From assembly GCA_023393155.1 (NCBI GenBank), contig JAEWML010000259.1, positions 1 through 9,214 of the forward strand: a stretch of DNA of 9,214 nucleotides, given 5' to 3'. The position numbers and the translations under genes were made by a program. Source of the DNA: Bacillota bacterium (GTDB lineage Bacteria; Bacillota; Clostridia; Oscillospirales; Oscillospiraceae). Below, piece by piece: positions 6,082 through 9,214 of the stretch. Within the stretch, counting starts at the first letter, position 1. Each line of letters begins with the position of its first letter. The notes under the pieces were generated by a model. The model did no database searches and was not told the DNA's origin. It saw only the letters and a program-made list of their open reading frames with translations.

Positions 6082-6285
6082 ATGGCAGTACCCAAGACAA
6101 AAGTATCCAAGGCAAGACGGGACAAGCGCCGCAGCTCCACCTGGAAGCTGGCGACCCCCGGCCTCGTTGCCTGTTCCAAATGCGGTGCTCTGCACCTGCC
6201 TCACAGAATGTGCAAGGAGTGCGGCACTTACAATGGCCGGACCATTAAGGTCGTTAAGTCCGCGGCCGTGAACGCTGCGAAATAA
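6082..6285 (+). CDS. rpmF: 50S ribosomal protein L32
   Basis: This 67-aa protein of the large ribosomal subunit starts MAVPKTKVSKARRDKRRSST, the diagnostic L32 N-terminus. Two CxxC pairs, C31/C34 (CSKCG) and C44/C47 (CKECG), form a zinc ribbon, so this is the zinc-binding (C+) form, not the cysteine-free paralogue used under zinc starvation. The length is a little above the common 56-60 aa because of a C-terminal KVVKSAAVNAAK extension. An AAGGAGGTG ribosome binding site precedes the ATG at 6082. The gene follows yceD under the same strong promoter and is closed by a hairpin terminator. In many bacteria plsX follows rpmF; here a membrane protein and der follow. Confidence 0.97.
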   Translation: MAVPKTKVSKARRDKRRSSTWKLATPGLVACSKCGALHLPHRMCKECGTYNGRTIKVVKSAAVNAAK

Positions 6286-6301
6286 GGTTTGCATCATAAA
6301 T

Positions 6302-6336
6302 GAGGAGGAAAGAGTGCGCTCTTTCCTCCTTGTTTG
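6302..6336 (+). terminator. Intrinsic terminator after rpmF
   Basis: A perfect 12-bp stem, AGGAGGAAAGAG (6303-6314) with CTCTTTCCTCCT (6319-6330), encloses a TGCG tetraloop. A G·U pair extends it, and the T-rich tail TTGTTT follows. It begins 17 nt after the rpmF stop codon. The tail is interrupted by a G, so termination may be incomplete. Confidence 0.8.
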
Positions 6337-6386
6337 CTGTCCGGCAAAGATTTGACGGCGGCTGCATCCGGAGGGAATCAAAATAC

Positions 6387-6414
6387 TGTACAATTTTAAT
6401 AAATATGGTATGAT
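6387..6414 (+). promoter_or_regulatory. Extended -10 promoter for the membrane protein gene
   Basis: TATGAT (6409-6414) is preceded by TGG, giving an extended -10 TGn motif, and a TGTACA -35-like box (6387-6392) lies 16 nt upstream in an AT-rich spacer. Transcription should begin near 6421. This placement argues against the in-frame TTG at 6426 as the start codon, since it would be almost leaderless. Confidence 0.6.
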
Positions 6415-6452
6415 TGCGGTGAGGCTTGACGGAGGAAGGGGCTGAAAGCGCC

Positions 6453-6926
6453 GTGAAGAAGGTTTGGAAGAGGCTTTCGGGTGCGGAGCTTCCTCTGGCG
6501 ATGGTGTTTTGGATGATTGTACACTTTCATGGGATGCTTTACCATGCGTCCGTTTTCAATCAGGACGACGGCTATGACCTTCAAGCGTGGTTGGTCACCA
6601 TATTATATCTATTGGCCGTTTTGTGCGTCGACGTGCTCCTCGCCCTTGGGAAGGAGCCGGCCCTTGCAAAGGTTATAGGCGGGTATTGGGCTGTGACCTT
6701 TTTGATTACGCTGGCGGCGCAGGCCGGAATTGCCTGGGCAGAGGACGGTTCGATGATGGCTCTCGTTCTGTTTGCGTCTTTCCCTCTGCTTGTAGTGGTC
6801 ACGCCCTTTAGCCTGCTCCATCCTATGGCCGCATCCCTGCCTTTTGACGCCGACTTCGGGTTGCTGCTGGCCTTTTGCGGACTGCACTGGCTGTTATGCC
6901 ATTTGATTAATAGAAAGCGGAAATAA
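6453..6926 (+). CDS. Uncharacterised small multi-pass membrane protein
   Basis: I do not recognise this family. From the GTG at 6453 the product is 157 aa, with a short basic N-terminus (KKVWKRLSG) and five hydrophobic stretches. These begin near LPLAMVFWMIVHFHGM, LQAWLVTILYLLAVL, VIGGYWAVTFLITLAAQ, MALVLFASFPLLVVV and FGLLLAFCGLHWLLC. The C-terminus is basic (INRKRK). Histidines occur in or next to the membrane segments (MIVHFHGMLYH, LHWLLCH), but no known metal-binding or catalytic motif is evident. In-frame reading is open back to a TTG at 6426. I prefer GTG because the predicted transcript starts near 6421 and carries GGAGGAAGGGG at 6431-6441, giving an 11- to 17-nt spacing. The gene has its own promoter and lies 60 nt before der, so it may be cotranscribed with der–plsY–gpsA. 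Reading frame, promoter and membrane pattern support a real gene, but its function is unknown. Confidence 0.72.
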   Translation: MKKVWKRLSGAELPLAMVFWMIVHFHGMLYHASVFNQDDGYDLQAWLVTILYLLAVLCVDVLLALGKEPALAKVIGGYWAVTFLITLAAQAGIAWAEDGSMMALVLFASFPLLVVVTPFSLLHPMAASLPFDADFGLLLAFCGLHWLLCHLINRKRK

Positions 6927-6986
6927 TAACATCGCTTATTTTGCCCCTGCTTTTGGGCATAAATATACAGAAACGGGAGGAAACCC

Positions 6987-8312
6987 ATGAAACCCATTGT
7001 TGCCATTGTGGGCCGGCCCAATGTGGGCAAGTCCATGCTGTTCAATAAGCTCATCGGCCGTCGGCTCTCCATCGTGGAGGACACGCCGGGCGTCACCCGG
7101 GACCGGGTGTACGGTGAGTCGGACTGGAACGGCCGCACCTTTACACTGATTGACACCGGCGGAATCGAGCCCGGGACAGACGACCAGATTCTCACATTTA
7201 TGCGCCAGCAGGCGCAGCTTGCCATCGACCACGCCACGGTCATCGTCTTTTTAACGGACGTGAAGACCGGACTCACCGCCTCGGACCACGAGGTGGCAAA
7301 TATGCTGCTCAAAAGCGGCAAGCCCATCGTTCTGGCGGTGAATAAGATGGACTCCACCGGCGCCATGAACCCGGACTTTTATGAGTTCTACAATCTGGGA
7401 ATGGGGGACCCCGTCGCCGTCTCCGCCGTCCACGGCCACGGCACCGGCGACTTGCTGGACGCCTGCGTGGCTCATTTTCCTGCGGAAGAGGAAGAGGAGG
7501 AGGGAGCCGACGCCATTAAGGTGGCGCTGATCGGCAAGCCCAACGTGGGCAAGTCCTCTCTCTTGAACCGGATTCTGGGGGAGGAGCGAAGCATCGTCAG
7601 CGACGTGGCGGGCACCACGCGGGACGCCATCGACTCTCCCTTTGAAAACGAGCAGGGGAAATTCCTGTTTATCGACACAGCGGGCATGCGAAAAAGGTCC
7701 AAGGTGGAGGAGGACATTGAGCGGTACAGCGTTTTGCGGGCCACCATGGCCATTGAGCGCAGCGACGTGTGCCTCATCCTTATTGACGGACGGGAAGGCG
7801 TGACCGAGCAGGACACCAAGGTGGCGGGTCTGGCCCACGAGGCGGGAAAGGCCTCCGTCATCGTGGTGAACAAGTGGGATTTGGTGGACAAGGACGACAA
7901 GACCATGGACCGGCTTACCGCCGATATCCGGCGGGATTTGGGCTTTATGACCTACGCCCCGATTTTGTTTATCTCCGCCCTGACGGGGCAGCGGGTAAAC
8001 AAGCTCTTCGAGATGATTGTGGCCGTGAGTAATCAGGCGTCTTTGCGCATCACCACGGGGATGCTGAATAACGTTCTTTCCGACGCGCAAACCCGGGTGC
8101 AGCCCCCCTCCGACAAGGGCCGCCGCCTGAAAATCTACTATATGACGCAGGTGGGCATCCGCCCGCCCCATTTTGTGGTATTCTGCAACGACGCCAGCCT
8201 GTTCCATTTTTCCTATCAGCGGTATCTTGAAAATCAAATTCGCGCCGTGTTCGGACTGTCAGGGACGCCCATCATCCTCTCCATCCGGCAAAAGGGCGAC
8301 AGGGAGGAGTGA
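6987..8312 (+). CDS. der: Ribosome biogenesis GTPase Der (EngA)
   Basis: This essential GTPase with two tandem G domains acts in 50S subunit assembly in the cytosol. The 441-aa length is standard. Domain 1 shows G1 GRPNVGKS (9-16), G3 DTGG (56-59), G4 NKMD (119-122) and G5 SAV (146-148). An acidic linker of six glutamates (167-172) joins it to domain 2, with G1 GKPNVGKS (183-190), G2 AGTTRDA (208-214), G3 DTAG (230-233), G4 NKWD (295-298) and G5 SAL (330-332). The C-terminal KH-like domain contains GRRLKIYYMTQ (378-388) and PPHFVVFCN (393-401). The residue after the P-loop serine in domain 1 is Met17, where Thr or Ser is usual. The ATG at 6987 has a GGGAGG site with a 6-nt gap. The stop is 4 nt before plsY, so the two are translationally close. 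Confidence 0.97.
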   Translation: MKPIVAIVGRPNVGKSMLFNKLIGRRLSIVEDTPGVTRDRVYGESDWNGRTFTLIDTGGIEPGTDDQILTFMRQQAQLAIDHATVIVFLTDVKTGLTASDHEVANMLLKSGKPIVLAVNKMDSTGAMNPDFYEFYNLGMGDPVAVSAVHGHGTGDLLDACVAHFPAEEEEEEGADAIKVALIGKPNVGKSSLLNRILGEERSIVSDVAGTTRDAIDSPFENEQGKFLFIDTAGMRKRSKVEEDIERYSVLRATMAIERSDVCLILIDGREGVTEQDTKVAGLAHEAGKASVIVVNKWDLVDKDDKTMDRLTADIRRDLGFMTYAPILFISALTGQRVNKLFEMIVAVSNQASLRITTGMLNNVLSDAQTRVQPPSDKGRRLKIYYMTQVGIRPPHFVVFCNDASLFHFSYQRYLENQIRAVFGLSGTPIILSIRQKGDREE

Positions 8313-8316
8313 CGCG

Positions 8317-8934
8317 ATGGCAAGCTATGTGTTGGCTGCGGTAACCGCTTATTTTCTGGGCTGCTTTAATGGGGCGGTAATCGTCTCCAAGTATATTCTG
8401 AAGGACGATATCCGAACCCATGGCAGCGGCAATGCGGGCCTGACGAATTTTTACCGCACCTTCGGGGGGGCACTGACCTTTGTCGTCATTTTGACGGACG
8501 TGCTCAAGGCGGTGCTGGCCGTGCTGATCGGCAGCTGGCTCTTTGTGCACTTTCAGGCGCAGACGGCGCTGTTCGGCAAGTATTATGCGGGGCTGTTCTG
8601 TATGGTTGGGCACATGTTCCCCTGCATGTTCCATTTCAAGGGCGGCAAGGGTATACTCTCCGGCGGAACGGTGGCCATTATGATCGACTGGCGGCTCGCA
8701 TTGATTGCCTGGGGCGTGTTTCTTTTGATAACGGCACTGACGCGGTATGTCTCCCTCGGCTCCGTCTGTGCCGCCGCTGCTTTCCCCACGGTCACGGTCT
8801 TTTTGTATCAAGACTTATTGCTGACAATTCTGAGCGTGGCCATCGGCGGGTTGATTCTCTATATGCATCGGACCAATATCCGGCGGCTGCTTCGGGGCGA
8901 GGAGAGCAAGTTTAGCTTTCATCGAAAGCAATAA
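8317..8934 (+). CDS. plsY: Glycerol-3-phosphate acyltransferase PlsY
   Basis: This integral membrane enzyme transfers an acyl group from acyl-phosphate to glycerol-3-phosphate, making lysophosphatidic acid, the first step of phospholipid synthesis in Gram-positive bacteria. The 205-aa product has the three conserved PlsY loops. Motif 1 is GSGNAGLTNFYRTFG (36-50), motif 2 is GHMFPCMFHFKGGKGI (98-113) with the KGGKG phosphate-binding segment, and motif 3 is HRTNIRRLLRGEE (184-196). Hydrophobic segments at about 3-23, 52-75, 86-104, 114-140, 145-163 and 167-183 fit the multi-pass topology. The ATG at 8317 lies 4 nt past der and is served by GGGAGGAG inside the end of der. The upstream in-frame reading inside der is not coding. 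The acyl-phosphate donor needs PlsX, which is not in this window. gpsA, supplying the acceptor substrate, follows. Confidence 0.95.
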   Translation: MASYVLAAVTAYFLGCFNGAVIVSKYILKDDIRTHGSGNAGLTNFYRTFGGALTFVVILTDVLKAVLAVLIGSWLFVHFQAQTALFGKYYAGLFCMVGHMFPCMFHFKGGKGILSGGTVAIMIDWRLALIAWGVFLLITALTRYVSLGSVCAAAAFPTVTVFLYQDLLLTILSVAIGGLILYMHRTNIRRLLRGEESKFSFHRKQ

Positions 8935-8947
8935 ACGGCGGTTCAAA

Positions 8948-8960
8948 GGGGCTTTGCCCC
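8948..8960 (+). other. Short GC hairpin between plsY and gpsA
   Basis: GGGGC (8948-8952) and GCCCC (8956-8960) form a 5-bp stem with a TTT loop, 14 nt after the plsY stop codon. No T-tract follows (GGAAAATTTCC comes next), so it is probably not a terminator. Its role, if any, is unknown. Confidence 0.35.
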
Positions 8961-8991
8961 GGAAAATTTCCACAGAAAGCGGGATTTGGAT

Positions 8992-9214
8992 ATGAAGGCA
9001 GTGGTTTTAGGCAGCGGCGGCTGGGGGACGGCTCTGGCCATGGTGCTGTGCGATAACGGGCACGACGTAACCCTCTGGTCCCACAGCCCGGGAAAAGCGG
9101 AGCTGATGGCGGAAAGTCGGAATAATCCGGCGCTGCCTGACGTGGAACTTCCCGCCGCCCTGAAGTTCAGCGAAGAGATCGGCTGCGTGGAGGGGGCGGA
9201 AATCGTGGTGTCCG
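8992..9214 (+). CDS. gpsA: NAD(P)H-dependent glycerol-3-phosphate dehydrogenase GpsA (partial, C-terminus beyond window)
   Basis: The enzyme reduces dihydroxyacetone phosphate to sn-glycerol-3-phosphate in the cytosol, feeding PlsY and phospholipid synthesis. Only the first 74 codons are present. MKAVVLGSGGWGTALAMVLC (1-20) is the diagnostic N-terminal Rossmann beta-alpha unit with GSGGWG (7-12) as the dinucleotide-binding GxGxxG. It is followed by HDVTLWSHSP (24-33), where the residues after strand 2 set cofactor choice, and RNNPALPDVELP (43-54), matching the conserved 'N-x-x-YLP' region of the family. The ATG at 8992 has only a weak upstream site (GGGATTTGGAT), unusual beside its neighbours. 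It follows plsY by 57 nt on the same strand, in the usual Firmicutes der–plsY–gpsA order. Catalytic residues lie outside the window. Confidence 0.93.
   Translation, partial: MKAVVLGSGGWGTALAMVLCDNGHDVTLWSHSPGKAELMAESRNNPALPDVELPAALKFSEEIGCVEGAEIVVS

Noticed and set aside
5617..6393. Minus-strand open frame of 258 codons opposite yceD and rpmF
   Set aside because: It runs antisense through two clearly identified genes, the strong promoter's transcript and the rpmF terminator. The product has no domain pattern.
6426..6452. TTG at 6426 as the start of the membrane protein
   Set aside because: It lies about 5 nt from the predicted transcription start and has no usable ribosome binding site. GTG 6453 follows a GGAGGAAGGGG stretch.
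6941..6969. Promoter directly before der (TTGCCC-17-TATACA)
   Set aside because: Both hexamers match poorly, and the start site would fall inside the der ribosome binding site. A bulged hairpin (6937-6965) occupies the same DNA. Read-through from the upstream promoter is more likely.
7251..8237. Minus-strand open frame of 328 codons opposite der
   Set aside because: It is antisense to a full-length, motif-complete Der. The His/Gly/Val-rich product is typical of a reverse reading of GC-rich coding DNA.
1..9214. CRISPR arrays, tRNA or rRNA genes, insertion sequences, phage or defence modules
   Set aside because: I saw no spaced direct repeats, cloverleaf structures, transposase or integrase motifs, or toxin-antitoxin pairs. 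All long frames are accounted for by housekeeping genes plus one unknown membrane protein.

Overview
The window reads as a chromosomal segment of a fairly GC-rich Gram-positive anaerobe of the class Clostridia, most likely Oscillospiraceae-like. The reasons are sigma-A promoters close to consensus, strong AGGAGG-type ribosome binding sites, and core proteins of Firmicutes type: a DUF177/YceD–L32 pair, Der–PlsY–GpsA, and a lipoprotein-type PotD. The organism assignment is inferred from protein style and gene order, not from a search.

Left part, minus strand (1–5394). Transcription runs right to left. An RluA-family pseudouridine synthase (5394–4435) comes first, followed by a complete polyamine ABC importer in the order potA–potB–potC–potD (4317–300). 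PotA is the ATPase, PotB and PotC are the permeases and PotD is the substrate-binding lipoprotein. potA/potB and potB/potC overlap by 11 and 4 nt. potC and potD are separated by a short gap holding a small GC hairpin. The pot operon has its own good promoter (TTGACT-17-TATAGT) overlapping the stop codon of the pseudouridine synthase gene. It ends in a 15-bp perfect inverted repeat followed by a U-tract terminator. Directly beyond that terminator, a new promoter (TTGTAA-17-TATAAT) drives a hotdog thioesterase gene that runs off the left edge.

Right part, plus strand (5525–9214). A perfect consensus promoter (TTGACA-17-TATAAT), back to back with the pseudouridine synthase promoter, drives yceD (DUF177) and rpmF (ribosomal protein L32), closed by a hairpin terminator. 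A new extended -10 promoter precedes an unrecognised small multi-pass membrane protein. It is followed by der (ribosome-assembly GTPase), plsY (acyl-phosphate glycerol-3-phosphate acyltransferase) and the start of gpsA (glycerol-3-phosphate dehydrogenase). GpsA makes the glycerol-3-phosphate that PlsY acylates, so plsY–gpsA is a short phospholipid-initiation unit beside a ribosome-maturation gene.

The gene content is mostly housekeeping. I see no CRISPR array, prophage, insertion sequence, tRNA or rRNA, and no convincing new defence or mobile system. The points most worth a second look are the pot promoter nested inside a putative terminator stem, the TTG start of potD coupled to a three-codon minicistron, and the orphan membrane protein between rpmF and der.
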